Below, piece by piece: positions 1 to 7,640 of a stretch of 46,976 bases of DNA. Each line of letters opens with the position of its first letter. Position 1 is the stretch's first letter. A program made the translations under genes and the position numbers. This DNA comes from Kitasatospora sp. MAA19 (GTDB lineage: Bacteria > Actinomycetota > Actinomycetes > Streptomycetales > Streptomycetaceae), in the NCBI RefSeq assembly GCF_029894125.1, contig NZ_JARXYZ010000052.1, forward strand, positions 1 to 46,976, in the 5' to 3' direction. The notes under the pieces were generated by a model that worked only from the letters and a program-made list of their open reading frames with translations, did not search any database and was not told where the DNA came from.

Positions 1-95
1 CGGTGGAGCGGATGATGCGGGACGCGAAGATCACCCAGATCTACGAGGGGACCAACCAGGTCCAGCGCATCGTCATGGCCCGCAACCTGCCGTAA
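1..95 (+). CDS. acyl-CoA dehydrogenase, C-terminal end (partial)
   Basis: Only the last 30 codons are inside the window, read in the frame starting at base 3 and ending with TAA at 93-95. The segment contains RDAKITQIYEGTNQVQRIVM. In acyl-CoA dehydrogenases the YEGTNQVQR stretch lies close to the C-terminus and contributes to FAD binding at the dimer interface. The reaction would be alpha,beta-dehydrogenation of an acyl-CoA, but the substrate class cannot be judged from this tail. A strong hairpin follows 28 bases downstream, so this is the end of its transcript. Confidence 0.9.
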   Translation, partial: VERMMRDAKITQIYEGTNQVQRIVMARNLP

Positions 96-123
96 GTCGG
101 CAGCAGGAAACCGGACGTGGCTT

Positions 124-156
124 CGGCCCCCGACCGCACGCCGCGGTCGGGGGCCG
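124..156 (+). terminator. perfect 14-bp hairpin after the acyl-CoA dehydrogenase
   Basis: Arms 124-137 and 143-156 are exact reverse complements with a 5-base loop. There is no T-tract, which is usual for streptomycete terminators. Confidence 0.8.
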
Positions 157-280
157 CTGGCATGCACCGGCCCGCCGTCCGTTCGGTGGATGACGGACGG
201 TGGACGGCGTGGCGTCCCAGGTGGCATAAATGATCGTCAACTTCAGTGTGATGCACGACGATTACGGGAGCGTACGGATC

Positions 281-1147
281 ATGGGCAACACCCCCGAGCA
301 GGCCGCCACGGGCAGGGTCTGGCTGGTCACCGGCGCCAACTCCGGCTTCGGCCAGGCCATCGCGGAGGCCGCGCTGGCGGCCGGCGACACGGTGGTCGCG
401 GCCGCCCGCCGCCCCGAGACCTTGGAGGCGCTGGCCGCCGCCCACCCGGGCCGGCTGGTGCCGGTCCGGCTGGACGTCACCGACCCGGCCCGGATCTCCG
501 CCGTGGTCGCGGACACCCTGGGCCGGTACGGGCGGATCGACGTCCTGGTGAACAACGCCGGGCGCGGCCTGATCGGCGCCGTCGAGGAGTACACCGACCG
601 CGAGCTGCGGGACCTGATGGAGCTGCACTTCTTCGGCCCGGCCGCGCTCACCCGCGCCGTGCTGCCGCACATGCGGGCCCAGGGCTCGGGCGCCGTCGTC
701 CAGATGAGCAGCATGGGCGGGCGGTTCTCCTTCCCCGGCGTGGGCGCCTACTCGGCCACCAAGTTCGCGCTGGAAGGGCTGTCCGAGGCGCTGGCCCAGG
801 AGGTCGCCGGGTTCGGGATCAAGGTGCTGATCGTCGAGCCGGGCGCGTTCCGGACCGGCTTCGCGGGTGGCGGGGCGCTCGCCCAGAGCACCCCGATCGC
901 CGCGTACGAGCCGGTGGTCGGGCCGGTCCGCAGCGGTCTGCCGGACTCGGACGGCAAGCAGCCCGGCGACCCGGCGAAGGCCGCGGCGGCGATCCTGGCC
1001 GCCCTGGACGCCGAGCGGACGCCGCTGCGGCTGGCGCTCGGCAACGACGCCGTCGACGCGATCCTCGGCAATCTGGACGGCGCGCGCCGGGAGACCGAGG
1101 CCTGGGAGGCGGTCGGGCGCGGCACCGACTTCCCGGCCGGGGAGTGA
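281..1147 (+). CDS. short-chain dehydrogenase/reductase (classical SDR)
   Basis: 288 aa. Oxidoreductase of the classical SDR family, expected to use NAD(P)H in the cytoplasm; the substrate is unknown. The Rossmann cofactor motif TGANSGFG is at residues 17-24 and NNAG at 91-94. The catalytic Ser lies in QMSSMGG (about 143-144), and the Tyr-Lys pair in YSATK is at 157-161. The set is complete, so it should be an active enzyme. ATG 281 has GGGAG 11 bases upstream and places the first beta strand where the family expects it. An in-frame ATG at 230, preceded by AGGTGG, would add 17 residues and is a real alternative. It appears to be monocistronic, with a terminator upstream and a separate start for the next gene. 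Confidence 0.88.
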   Translation: MGNTPEQAATGRVWLVTGANSGFGQAIAEAALAAGDTVVAAARRPETLEALAAAHPGRLVPVRLDVTDPARISAVVADTLGRYGRIDVLVNNAGRGLIGAVEEYTDRELRDLMELHFFGPAALTRAVLPHMRAQGSGAVVQMSSMGGRFSFPGVGAYSATKFALEGLSEALAQEVAGFGIKVLIVEPGAFRTGFAGGGALAQSTPIAAYEPVVGPVRSGLPDSDGKQPGDPAKAAAAILAALDAERTPLRLALGNDAVDAILGNLDGARRETEAWEAVGRGTDFPAGE

Positions 1148-1275
1148 GCGCCGGACCGGCTGCCTGACCACGGGCCCGGGCGAGCCGGCCGCAGCCCGTC
1201 GTGGCCCGTCCTGGCCCGTCCTGGCCCCGAAAAACCGGGCGACGGCGGGCGGCCTCGCTTCGTAGGCTGCCCGCC

Positions 1276-1743
1276 ATGTCCTCCACCCTCGGCCTGGCCC
1301 GGATCACCCCCGAGAACATCGACGCCGCCCTCGCCCTCACGGTGCGCCCCGAGCAGGCGGGCCTGGTCGCGCCGGTGGTGAAGTCGCTGGCCGAGGCGTA
1401 CGCGTACGGCGACACCGCCTGGCCCCGGCTGATCATGGACGGGGAGCGGCCGGTCGGCTTCGTGATGGCCTTCTTCGACATCCTGTTCAACCCCGAGCAG
1501 CCGGACGACCGCCCCCGCTCCGGCCTCTGGCGCCTGCTCGTCGACGCCGGGCACCAGCGCGGCGGTTACGGTCGCTTCGCCGTCGAGCAGGTCTGTGCCG
1601 AGATCCGCCGCCGCGGCGGCACCCGCGCCACCGTCACCTACGTCCCCGGCCCCGACGGCCCCGCCGGCTTCTACGCCGGCCTCGGCTTCCGCCCGACCGG
1701 CGAGACCAGCGGCGACCAGGTGGTGGCGGAGCTGGAGCTTTAG
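1276..1743 (+). CDS. GNAT-family N-acetyltransferase
   Basis: 155 aa. It should transfer an acetyl group from acetyl-CoA to an amine; the substrate is not identifiable. The core GNAT signature is visible: WRLLVDAGHQRGGYGRFAVE carries the V-D..HQ-R-G-G-Y-G acetyl-CoA pyrophosphate loop (about residues 77-97), followed by a late strand and GFYAGLGFRPTGE near the C-terminus. ATG 1276 is preceded by TAGGCT at 1263-1268, exactly 7 bases upstream, with no Shine-Dalgarno sequence, so the mRNA is probably leaderless. Its stop codon overlaps the end of a convergent gene remnant. Confidence 0.85.
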   Translation: MSSTLGLARITPENIDAALALTVRPEQAGLVAPVVKSLAEAYAYGDTAWPRLIMDGERPVGFVMAFFDILFNPEQPDDRPRSGLWRLLVDAGHQRGGYGRFAVEQVCAEIRRRGGTRATVTYVPGPDGPAGFYAGLGFRPTGETSGDQVVAELEL

Positions 1744-1967
1744 GGCGTGTCCGACGATTCGCGTCGGATCAGCGCAGCCGCCTGTGCGCGGGCCTGCCGG
1801 AGCCAGTCGGCGCGGGTCGCGGCGGGGGAGTCGGTCACGGTGCGGAACACCGTCCGGCGGACGTCGGTGACGCCGACGTACGGCAGCACGCAGGCCGCCC
1901 AGATCCGCTCCAGCGGGTCGCCGAACTCGCCGTGCTCGCGCTCCTGCGGGGTGTCGGAGGTGTTGAG
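1740..1967 (-). pseudogene. remnant of an unidentified gene (C-terminal part)
   Basis: On the minus strand an open frame of 75 codons runs from just after TAG (1970-1968) to TAA (1742-1740). Codon use is typical of the neighbourhood, and the translation looks like a folded protein C-terminus (for example DPLERIWAACVLPYVGVTDV and WLRQARAQAAALIRRESSD). There is no ATG in the frame, only an internal GTG that would leave about 48 residues, and the in-frame TAG blocks extension upstream. I read it as a 5'-truncated gene remnant. I do not recognise the family. Real coding origin is inferred from composition only. Confidence 0.45.
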
Positions 1968-2002
1968 CTACGGCCCGGGGGTGACGGATAGGGTGCCGGA
2001 CC

Positions 2003-2662
2003 ATGACCGAGCCGGACTTCCTCACCACGACCCGGGCGTTCTACGACGCCATCGCCGCCGACTACGCCGACCGGTACCGCGACGAACTGGCCGGCAACCC
2101 GCTGTCCCGGGCGCTGCTCGCCGCCTTCGCCGAACTGGTGCTCGCCGAGTGTGCCGACGGTCTGGTCGCCGAACTCGGCTGCGGCCCGGGCCGGGTGACG
2201 CACCACCTGCACGGCCTGGGCCTCGACATCCGCGGCATCGACCTCTCGCCGCGGATGGTCGAGCTGGCCCGCCGGACGTACCCCGGGCTGGACTTCACCG
2301 AGGGATCGCTCTTCGATCTCCCGTTGCGGGACGGCGAGTTGACCGGCGCGGTGGCCTGGTACTCGATCATCCACACCCCGGCCGAGCGGCTGCCGGAGGT
2401 GTTCGCCGAGTTCGCGCGGGTGCTCGCCCCGGGCGGCCACCTGCTGCTCGCCTTCCAGGTCGGCGACGAGCCGCTCCGGATCGACCAGCCCTTCGGGCAC
2501 CCGGTGGCGCTGGACTTCCGCCGCCAGCAGCCGCACCGGATCGAGGAGCTGGCCCGTGCGGCCGGACTGCGGATCACCACCCGGATGTCCCGCGAGCCGG
2601 AGGAGGGCGTGGAGACCCCGCAGGCGTACGTGCTGGCCCGCAAGCCGGCCCAAGGCTCCTGA
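2003..2662 (+). CDS. class I SAM-dependent methyltransferase
   Basis: 219 aa, Methyltransf_11/25 type, substrate unknown. The SAM-binding motif I, ELGCGPG, is at residues 57-63. Motif II follows as DIRGIDLSPRMVELARR (acidic residue D of GIDLS contacts the ribose). The late strand ARVLAPGGHLLLAF is the usual post-IV motif. The N-terminal FYDAIAADYADRY is typical of small-molecule methyltransferases. ATG 2003 has no Shine-Dalgarno sequence but TAGGGT at 1989-1994 lies 8 bases upstream, suggesting a leaderless transcript. Confidence 0.85.
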   Translation: MTEPDFLTTTRAFYDAIAADYADRYRDELAGNPLSRALLAAFAELVLAECADGLVAELGCGPGRVTHHLHGLGLDIRGIDLSPRMVELARRTYPGLDFTEGSLFDLPLRDGELTGAVAWYSIIHTPAERLPEVFAEFARVLAPGGHLLLAFQVGDEPLRIDQPFGHPVALDFRRQQPHRIEELARAAGLRITTRMSREPEEGVETPQAYVLARKPAQGS

Positions 2663-2776
2663 GCGCTCCCGGGGTGACGCCGACAGCAGCATGACGGCGG
2701 GTGTGGGCGGGATGACAGCCGCCGCCACGAGGCTCGGTGGCAGCACGTCAGTCCATCGAACCGGGAGATCCTGCCC

Positions 2777-4348
2777 ATGCCCCGACCCCGCCTCACCTCC
2801 GCGTTCCGGCTCGGCGCCGCCGCGGCCGCCGCGCTGCTGCTGGCCGGCCTCGCCCCGGCTGCCTCGGCGGCGGCCGCCCCCGCGGCGCCGGTACCCCGGC
2901 TGGACTGGCAGCCCTGTGCGTCGGACTTCGAGTGCGCGCGTGCCGCGGTGCCGACGGACTACCGCGACCCGGCCGGGCGGACGGTCGAGCTGGCCGTCAT
3001 CCGGCACCCCGCGACCGACCGGGCGCACCGGATCGGCTCGCTGTTCTTCAACCCCGGCGGCCCGGGCGTCCCCGGCACCCAGGCGCTGCCCGCCGTGTAC
3101 GGGATGTTCCCGGAGCAGGTGCGCGAGCGCTTCGACATCGTCAGCTTCGACCCGCGCGGCATCGGCGAATCGACGACCCTCGGCTGCTTCCCGGACACGG
3201 CGGCCGAGCAGCAACTGCTGGCCGGGCTGCCCGCCGGCTACCCGGTCGGCGCCGCCCAGGAGTCGGCCTGGTCCGCGACGTACGCGCGCTTCGGCCGCCA
3301 GTGTGCCGACACCGACCGGACGGGGCTGCTCGCCCACCTGTCCACCGCCGACACGGCCCGCGACCTGGACCTGCTGCGCGCGGCCGTCGGCGACCGCCGG
3401 CTGAGCTACCTCGGCACCTCGTACGGCAGCTACCTGGGCACCACCTACGCCAACCTCTTCCCGGACCGGGTCCGCGCGCTGGTGCTGGACAGCGCCCCCG
3501 ACCCGGTCGCCTGGTCCACCGGGCGCGGCCCGGGGCAGCGCGCCCTGCCGCCGTTCCTGCGCACCGGCGGCGACCTCGCCGCGACCCGGACCCTCGATGC
3601 CTTCCTCGACCAGTGCGGCGACGCCGGCCCCGCCGCGTGCGCCTTCGCGGCGGACGGCGGCCCGGCGGCGACCCGCGCCAAGTTCGACGAGCTGATCGAC
3701 CGGCTCGGCCGGACGCCGGTGACGCTCGGCACCGCGCCGCAGACGGTCACCTTCGACCAGGCCTCCGCCGTGAGCACCCTGCTGCCGAGGCTCTACACGG
3801 CCGCGCCCCTCCCCGGCGTCCCCGGCTTCGGCTGGCCGGCGTTGGGCGGGCTGCTGCAGCAGTTGTGGACCGCGGCCCCGGACGCCTCGGCGCCGCTGCC
3901 GACCGGCGGCGCCCTCCGGCAGGCGCAGACCCTCGGGACGCTCTGCGCCGACACCGCCAACCCGCCCGCCTCCTCCCACCCGGCGGCGGCCGCGCTGGCC
4001 CGCGACCGCGCGGGTGCCACCGGCCCGTACTGGGTCTGGCAGACCCAGCGCTGCACGGGCTGGCCGGCCGAGGCCGCCCGGGACCGTTACACCGGCCCGT
4101 GGGACCGCCCGACCTCCGCGCCGATCCTGGTCGTGGGCCTCACCGGTGACCCGGCCTGGCCGTACGAGGGCTCCCGCACGCTGGCGGACACCCTCGCCCG
4201 CGGCCGCCTGCTGACCGTCGACGGGTACGGCCACACCGCGCTGGGCAACCCGAGCGCCTGCGCCTGGCGGTACGAGGAGCGGTACCTGGTCAGCGGCGCG
4301 CTGCCGCCGGCCGGCACGGTGTGCGAGCCGGACCGCCGGCCGTTCTAG
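2777..4348 (+). CDS. secreted alpha/beta-hydrolase, tripeptidyl aminopeptidase (Tap/Slp) family
   Basis: 523 aa. Extracellular serine peptidase family that removes tripeptides from protein N-termini, probably for nutrition or processing of secreted proteins. A signal peptide is clear: basic start MPRPRLTSAFR, hydrophobic Ala/Leu core, cleavage near ASA about residue 31. The oxyanion region NPGGPG is at 92-97. The nucleophile is Ser215 in GTSYG, followed by GSYLGTTYANLFPDRV, typical of this family. The acid is probably Asp458 (LTGDPAWPYEGS) and the base His486 (GYGHTALG). All triad members are present. GGGAG lies 9 bases before ATG 2777. Length fits the family (about 500-540 aa). Confidence 0.9.
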   Translation: MPRPRLTSAFRLGAAAAAALLLAGLAPAASAAAAPAAPVPRLDWQPCASDFECARAAVPTDYRDPAGRTVELAVIRHPATDRAHRIGSLFFNPGGPGVPGTQALPAVYGMFPEQVRERFDIVSFDPRGIGESTTLGCFPDTAAEQQLLAGLPAGYPVGAAQESAWSATYARFGRQCADTDRTGLLAHLSTADTARDLDLLRAAVGDRRLSYLGTSYGSYLGTTYANLFPDRVRALVLDSAPDPVAWSTGRGPGQRALPPFLRTGGDLAATRTLDAFLDQCGDAGPAACAFAADGGPAATRAKFDELIDRLGRTPVTLGTAPQTVTFDQASAVSTLLPRLYTAAPLPGVPGFGWPALGGLLQQLWTAAPDASAPLPTGGALRQAQTLGTLCADTANPPASSHPAAAALARDRAGATGPYWVWQTQRCTGWPAEAARDRYTGPWDRPTSAPILVVGLTGDPAWPYEGSRTLADTLARGRLLTVDGYGHTALGNPSACAWRYEERYLVSGALPPAGTVCEPDRRPF

Positions 4349-4374
4349 TCGTTCCGGCCCCGAGCGGCCGGGGT

Positions 4375-4421
4375 CGTGCGCGTGCACGGAATCCGTGCAC
4401 GCGCACGCACCTCGGTACGAT
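4375..4421 (+). promoter_or_regulatory. 33-bp perfect palindrome overlapping the marR promoter
   Basis: Arms 4375-4390 and 4392-4407 are exact 16-base reverse complements around A4391. The right arm covers the position expected for the -35 box (about 4393-4398) of a -10 box TACGAT at 4416-4421, which sits 7 bases before ATG 4429. This fits autoregulatory MarR binding. The same structure could also end transcription of the upstream peptidase gene, whose stop is 26 bases away. Confidence 0.6.
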
Positions 4422-4428
4422 GAACGTC

Positions 4429-4878
4429 ATGAACCGTGCCGATCTCACCCTGGGCCCGCTGTCCGAGCAGGACCACGCCTTCTACGGCCTGGTCTGGGCC
4501 GGCACCACCCTCGCCGCCCAGGTGGACCGCGAGCTGACCCGCGTGCACGGGCTGTCGCTGTCCTGGTTCGAGGTGATGCTCTGGCTCAACGGGCAGCGGG
4601 AGCCGGTCGCCGCCTCCGACCTGGGCGCGAAGACGATGCTCAGCCGCAGCCAGGTCTCCCGCGTGGTCGACGCCCTGGCCGCACGCGGCCTGGTGGCCCG
4701 CTCACCCTCCGCCGCCGACGCCCGGTCGGTGCGGATCGAACTGACCGAGCAGGGCCGCGCCGCCTTCGCCGAGGCCGACGCCACCCGGCGGGCCGTCCTC
4801 GCGCCGGTCTTCACCGACCGGCTCGACGAGGGCGACATCGCGGCCCTGGAGACGGTCTGGCGCAAGCTGAAGGCCTGA
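4429..4878 (+). CDS. MarR-family transcriptional regulator
   Basis: 149 aa, the usual MarR size. Dimeric winged-helix repressor that typically answers phenolic or oxidising ligands. The winged helix spans about residues 50-110: ASDLGAKTMLSRSQVSRVVD is the recognition helix-turn-helix, and RSPSAADARSVRIELTEQGR is the beta wing with the conserved D-x-R. N- and C-terminal helices for dimerisation flank it. ATG 4429 is chosen because TACGAT lies exactly 7 bases upstream; ATG 4420 would overlap that box. The palindrome just upstream suggests autoregulation. The regulated target is not evident; the secreted peptidase upstream and the SDR further left are candidates. Confidence 0.88.
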   Translation: MNRADLTLGPLSEQDHAFYGLVWAGTTLAAQVDRELTRVHGLSLSWFEVMLWLNGQREPVAASDLGAKTMLSRSQVSRVVDALAARGLVARSPSAADARSVRIELTEQGRAAFAEADATRRAVLAPVFTDRLDEGDIAALETVWRKLKA

Positions 4879-4903
4879 GCCACAGGCCTAGGCGGCTGTG
4901 GCT
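4878..4903. terminator. bidirectional hairpin between convergent marR and merR genes
   Basis: AGCCACAG at 4878-4885 pairs with CTGTGGCT at 4896-4903, with a 10-base loop. It overlaps both gene ends. Confidence 0.55.
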
Positions 4904-5283
4904 GTGGCTTCGGTTTCGGCCTGCGGCCGGCCGGAGGCGGTCGCGATCACCTCGTCCAGCACCTCGCGGGAGCGGGCCAGATCGCTGATCATCCGGTCGA
5001 TCCGGTCCCGCTCGGCGGCCAGCTCCTCGACCAGCAGCGGGGTGGCGATCTCGTTCGGGCCGCCGTCGGAGTCGCGCATGCAGGGCAGGATCTCGTAGAT
5101 CTTCCGGCTGTGCAGTCCGGCCGCGAACAGTTCCTGGATCAGGACGACCCGGTCCACCGCCCGCTCCGGGTAGTCCCGGTGCCCGCCCGCCGTCCGTTCG
5201 GCGACCAGCAGGCCCTGCTGCTCGTAGTAGCGCAGCGAGCGCTCGCTCACGCCCGTCCGCCGGGCCAGTTCACCGATCCGCAT
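4888..5283 (-). CDS. MerR-family transcriptional regulator divergent from an old yellow enzyme
   Basis: 131 aa. N-terminal MerR winged helix at residues 2-45: RIGELARRTGVSERSLRYYE followed by QQGLL and HRDYPERAVDRV. The family next has a long dimerisation helix, and here the C-terminal part (LVEELAAERDRIDRMISDL) is coiled-coil-like. A single Cys68 in EILPCMRDSDGG sits after the DNA-binding domain; in redox- or electrophile-sensing MerR proteins this position often carries the sensor, but that role is inferred here. The start is ATG 5283, where the family begins; upstream codons lie in the regulatory repeats. It is transcribed divergently from the flavin oxidoreductase at 5378, the obvious target. 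Confidence 0.88.
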   Translation of the reverse strand: MRIGELARRTGVSERSLRYYEQQGLLVAERTAGGHRDYPERAVDRVVLIQELFAAGLHSRKIYEILPCMRDSDGGPNEIATPLLVEELAAERDRIDRMISDLARSREVLDEVIATASGRPQAETEATATAA

Positions 5284-5310
5284 GCCGTCCACCCCGTCGC
5301 CGTGACCGAA

Positions 5311-5371
5311 CGCTTGAACCCAGCGCTTGAACCCAACGCTTGAACCTGACACCGATGTTAGCTTCTACGGT
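5311..5371 (+). promoter_or_regulatory. MerR-type divergent promoter with three 13-bp-period repeats and 20-bp spacer
   Basis: CGCTTGAACC occurs at 5311-5320, 5324-5333 and 5337-5346, an exact 13-base period. TTGAAC in the last copy (5340-5345) can serve as -35. TACGGT at 5366-5371 serves as -10, six bases before ATG 5378. The spacer is 20 bp. MerR activators act on 19-20 bp spacers by twisting DNA, and the spacer holds an imperfect dyad, CTGACA/TGTTAG (5346-5351 and 5356-5361), where the dimer would sit. Confidence 0.65.
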
Positions 5372-5377
5372 CTTCGC

Positions 5378-6475
5378 ATGACGACGAACACCAAAACCCC
5401 GAGCCTCTTCCAGCCCGCCGACCTCGGCCCGCTGCACCTCCCCAACCGCCTGGTGATGGCCCCGATGACCCGCACCCGGGCCGGCGCCGACGGCGTCCCG
5501 CAGCCGATCATGGCCACCTACTACGCGCAGCGCGCCGGCGCCGGGCTGATCATCGCCGAGGCCGCCACCCCGAACCGGGTCGGCCAGACCTACGCCGACA
5601 TCCCGGCCATCTACGACGCCCGGCACGTCGCCGGGTGGCGCACCGTGACCGAGGCGGTCGGCGCGGCCGGCGGCCGGATGTTCCTGCAACTCCAGCACGG
5701 CGGCCGGATCGGCCACCCCGAGAACAGCGGCCTGCACCCCGTCGCGCCCTCGCCGATCGCCCTGCCCGACACCGTCCACACCGCGAGCGGGCACCGGGAG
5801 GCCGTCGTCCCGAGAGCACTCACGGCGGAGGAGATCCGGCAGACCGTCGCCGACTTCGCGGCCGCCGCCCGCAACGCCGTCGACGCGGGCTTCGCCGGCG
5901 TCGAGGTGCACGGCGCCAACGGCTACCTGCTGCACCAGTTCCTCGCTCAGGGGAGCAACCGGCGCACCGACGAGTACGGCGGGTCGGTGGCGGGTCGGAT
6001 CCGCTTCGTGGTCGAGGTGGTCCGGGCGGTGGCGGCCGAGATCGGCGCCGAGCGGGTCGGCCTGCGGGTGTCGCCCGGCTTCGGAGGCCAGGGCATGGCG
6101 GAGGGCGACACGGCGGAGATCTACCGCGCGCTGGTCGCCGAGCTGGCGGGCGACGGCCTGGCCTACCTGCACGTGGTCTTCGCCGACCCCGAGGACACGG
6201 TGTTCCAGGAGATCCGCAAGAGCTGGCCGGGCGTGCTGATCGCCAACCCGGTGCTCGGCTGGGGGCAGCCGCTGCCGGAGGACGGCGGCCGGGCGGCGGC
6301 GGAGCGGCTGCTCGCGGCCGGGGCCGACCTGATCTCGTTCGGGCGGGGCTTCCTCGCCAACCCCGATCTGGTCGAGCGGCTGCGTACCGGCGCCGTGCTC
6401 AATCCCGTCCGGGACGGCCTGATGTACACCGGCGGTGCCGAGGGGTACATCGACTACCCGACGCTGGCCGGATAA
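5378..6475 (+). CDS. old yellow enzyme-type NAD(P)H:flavin oxidoreductase (alkene reductase)
   Basis: 365 aa, full length for the family. FMN-dependent TIM-barrel enzyme reducing activated alkenes such as N-ethylmaleimide-like or quinone-like electrophiles. The N-terminal signature PNRLVMAPMTRTRA is at about 22-35. HGANGY supplies His178 and Asn181 (substrate-binding pair) and Tyr183 (proton donor). Then GSNRRTDEYGGS, also typical, and FGRGFLANPDLVERL near the end binds the FMN phosphate. ATG 5378 follows TACGGT by six bases, so the message is probably leaderless. Control by the divergent MerR protein suggests induction by electrophilic or redox-active compounds. Confidence 0.92.
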   Translation: MTTNTKTPSLFQPADLGPLHLPNRLVMAPMTRTRAGADGVPQPIMATYYAQRAGAGLIIAEAATPNRVGQTYADIPAIYDARHVAGWRTVTEAVGAAGGRMFLQLQHGGRIGHPENSGLHPVAPSPIALPDTVHTASGHREAVVPRALTAEEIRQTVADFAAAARNAVDAGFAGVEVHGANGYLLHQFLAQGSNRRTDEYGGSVAGRIRFVVEVVRAVAAEIGAERVGLRVSPGFGGQGMAEGDTAEIYRALVAELAGDGLAYLHVVFADPEDTVFQEIRKSWPGVLIANPVLGWGQPLPEDGGRAAAERLLAAGADLISFGRGFLANPDLVERLRTGAVLNPVRDGLMYTGGAEGYIDYPTLAG

Positions 6476-6547
6476 CACGACACCTTCACACGGCGGTCCC
6501 CCGGGGGGTGACGCGCGTCGGCCGACGGGTCGTGCCATGATCCCTGC

Positions 6548-7042
6548 ATGGCTTCCAACGTTTTCTTCGACATCGAGATCGACGGCGTTCCGTCCGGCCG
6601 CATCGTCTTCAAGCTGTACGACGATGTCGTGCCGAAGACCGCCCGCAACTTCCGTGAGCTCGCCACCGGCCAGAACGGCTTCGGCTACGAGGGCTCCGGC
6701 TTCCACCGCGTGATCCCGCAGTTCATGCTCCAGGGTGGCGACTTCACCAACCACAACGGCACCGGTGGCAAGAGCATCTACGGCGAGAAGTTCGCCGACG
6801 AGAACTTCCAGCTCAAGCACAGCAAGCCGGGCCTGCTCTCGATGGCCAACGCCGGCCGCAACACCAACGGCTCGCAGTTCTTCATCACCACCATCGTGAC
6901 CGACTGGCTGGACGGCAAGCACGTCGTCTTCGGCGAGGTCGTCGAGGGCCTGGACGTCGTGACGGCGATCGAGAAGCTCGGCTCGCAGAGCGGCCGCACC
7001 TCGAAGGCCATCAAGATCGCCAAGTCCGGCATCGTCGAGTAG
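6548..7042 (+). CDS. cytoplasmic cyclophilin-type peptidyl-prolyl cis-trans isomerase
   Basis: 164 aa single-domain cyclophilin without signal peptide. Catalyses cis-trans isomerisation of X-Pro bonds during protein folding. The active-site block FHRVIPQFMLQGGDF (residues 52-66) includes the catalytic Arg54. MANAGRNTNGSQFFIT (about 98-113) forms the proline pocket, and WLDGKHVVFGEV the last conserved strand. ATG 6548 is preceded by CATGAT at 6536-6541 with six bases between, consistent with leaderless transcription. A strong terminator follows, so it stands alone. Codon use is notably biased (AAC, GGC, CTC), as for a well-expressed gene. Confidence 0.95.
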   Translation: MASNVFFDIEIDGVPSGRIVFKLYDDVVPKTARNFRELATGQNGFGYEGSGFHRVIPQFMLQGGDFTNHNGTGGKSIYGEKFADENFQLKHSKPGLLSMANAGRNTNGSQFFITTIVTDWLDGKHVVFGEVVEGLDVVTAIEKLGSQSGRTSKAIKIAKSGIVE

Positions 7043-7060
7043 TCGCCTCCTCCTCCACGT

Positions 7061-7117
7061 ACCGCCCCGGAGCGGAAAGTCGGTCGGTCCGACTTCCCGA
7101 TCCGGGGCGGTGGTTTT
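7061..7117 (+). terminator. long two-tier hairpin with T-run after the cyclophilin gene
   Basis: Outer arms 7061-7071 and 7101-7111 are perfect (11 bp). An inner stem GGAAAGTCGG/CCGACTTCC stacks inside with one bulged A. TTTT follows at 7114-7117. Confidence 0.85.
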
Positions 7118-7144
7118 CCCGGGGACGGGTGGCCGGGGGGCGCC

Positions 7145-7504
7145 CTACGGCTGCGCGGGGCGCAGGCGGTAGGAGGCGGCGAGGTCCCGGACCTCCACCG
7201 AGGAGACCGCGTCGTGGGGGAGGTGCTTGCCCAGCAGGGCGAGGACGTCCTCGGCGAGCCGGGCCTTCAGGCCGTCGGAGCGGCCCGGCAGCAGGGCCAC
7301 CGTGATGTGGACGAAGCCGGTCCGGCCGGCCCGGTCGGTGTCGGGATCGCCGACGCAGGTCTCGGCGGCCGGGCGGCAGAGGGTCTTGCACACGCCCGCG
7401 GAGCCGGCCTCCTCCAGCACCATCGGGTGCAGCTCCCGCAGGAGCGCCTGCCGGTCGAAGGCGTCGGCCAGCCGGGGGGAGTAGTCGATGGTGATGTGCG
7501 GCAT
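7145..7504 (-). CDS. 5-carboxymethyl-2-hydroxymuconate isomerase-like protein (tautomerase superfamily)
   Basis: 119 aa. The protein begins MPHITIDYS, so Pro becomes the N-terminal residue after Met removal. An N-terminal catalytic proline is the hallmark of this superfamily and also fixes the start at 7504, with GAGGGG about eight bases upstream. Length and the mid-region FVHITVALLPGRS fit the CHMI (HpaF-like) branch, which isomerises a ring-cleavage product of homoprotocatechuate. No other aromatic catabolism gene lies nearby, so the physiological substrate is uncertain. Three Cys residues lie between positions 40 and 55. The upstream gene on the same strand is ended by its own terminator. 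Confidence 0.75.
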   Translation of the reverse strand: MPHITIDYSPRLADAFDRQALLRELHPMVLEEAGSAGVCKTLCRPAAETCVGDPDTDRAGRTGFVHITVALLPGRSDGLKARLAEDVLALLGKHLPHDAVSSVEVRDLAASYRLRPAQP

Positions 7505-7583
7505 GGCGCGGACCCCTCGCCCTGGACGATTGTGTTTTACATCCACCTATCTTCGTCCTGCGTGCCGCGGCGGGACACGGCGG

Positions 7584-7617
7584 GGCCGGAGCCCGGACTG
7601 CTCGCCGGGCTCCGGCC
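7584..7617 (-). terminator. perfect 13-bp hairpin downstream of the I66-type inhibitor gene
   Basis: Arms 7584-7596 and 7605-7617 are exact reverse complements with an 8-base loop, 24 bases after the inhibitor stop codon on the minus strand. Confidence 0.75.
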
Positions 7618-7640
7618 GGGTGGGCGCGGGGGAGGGTCGG

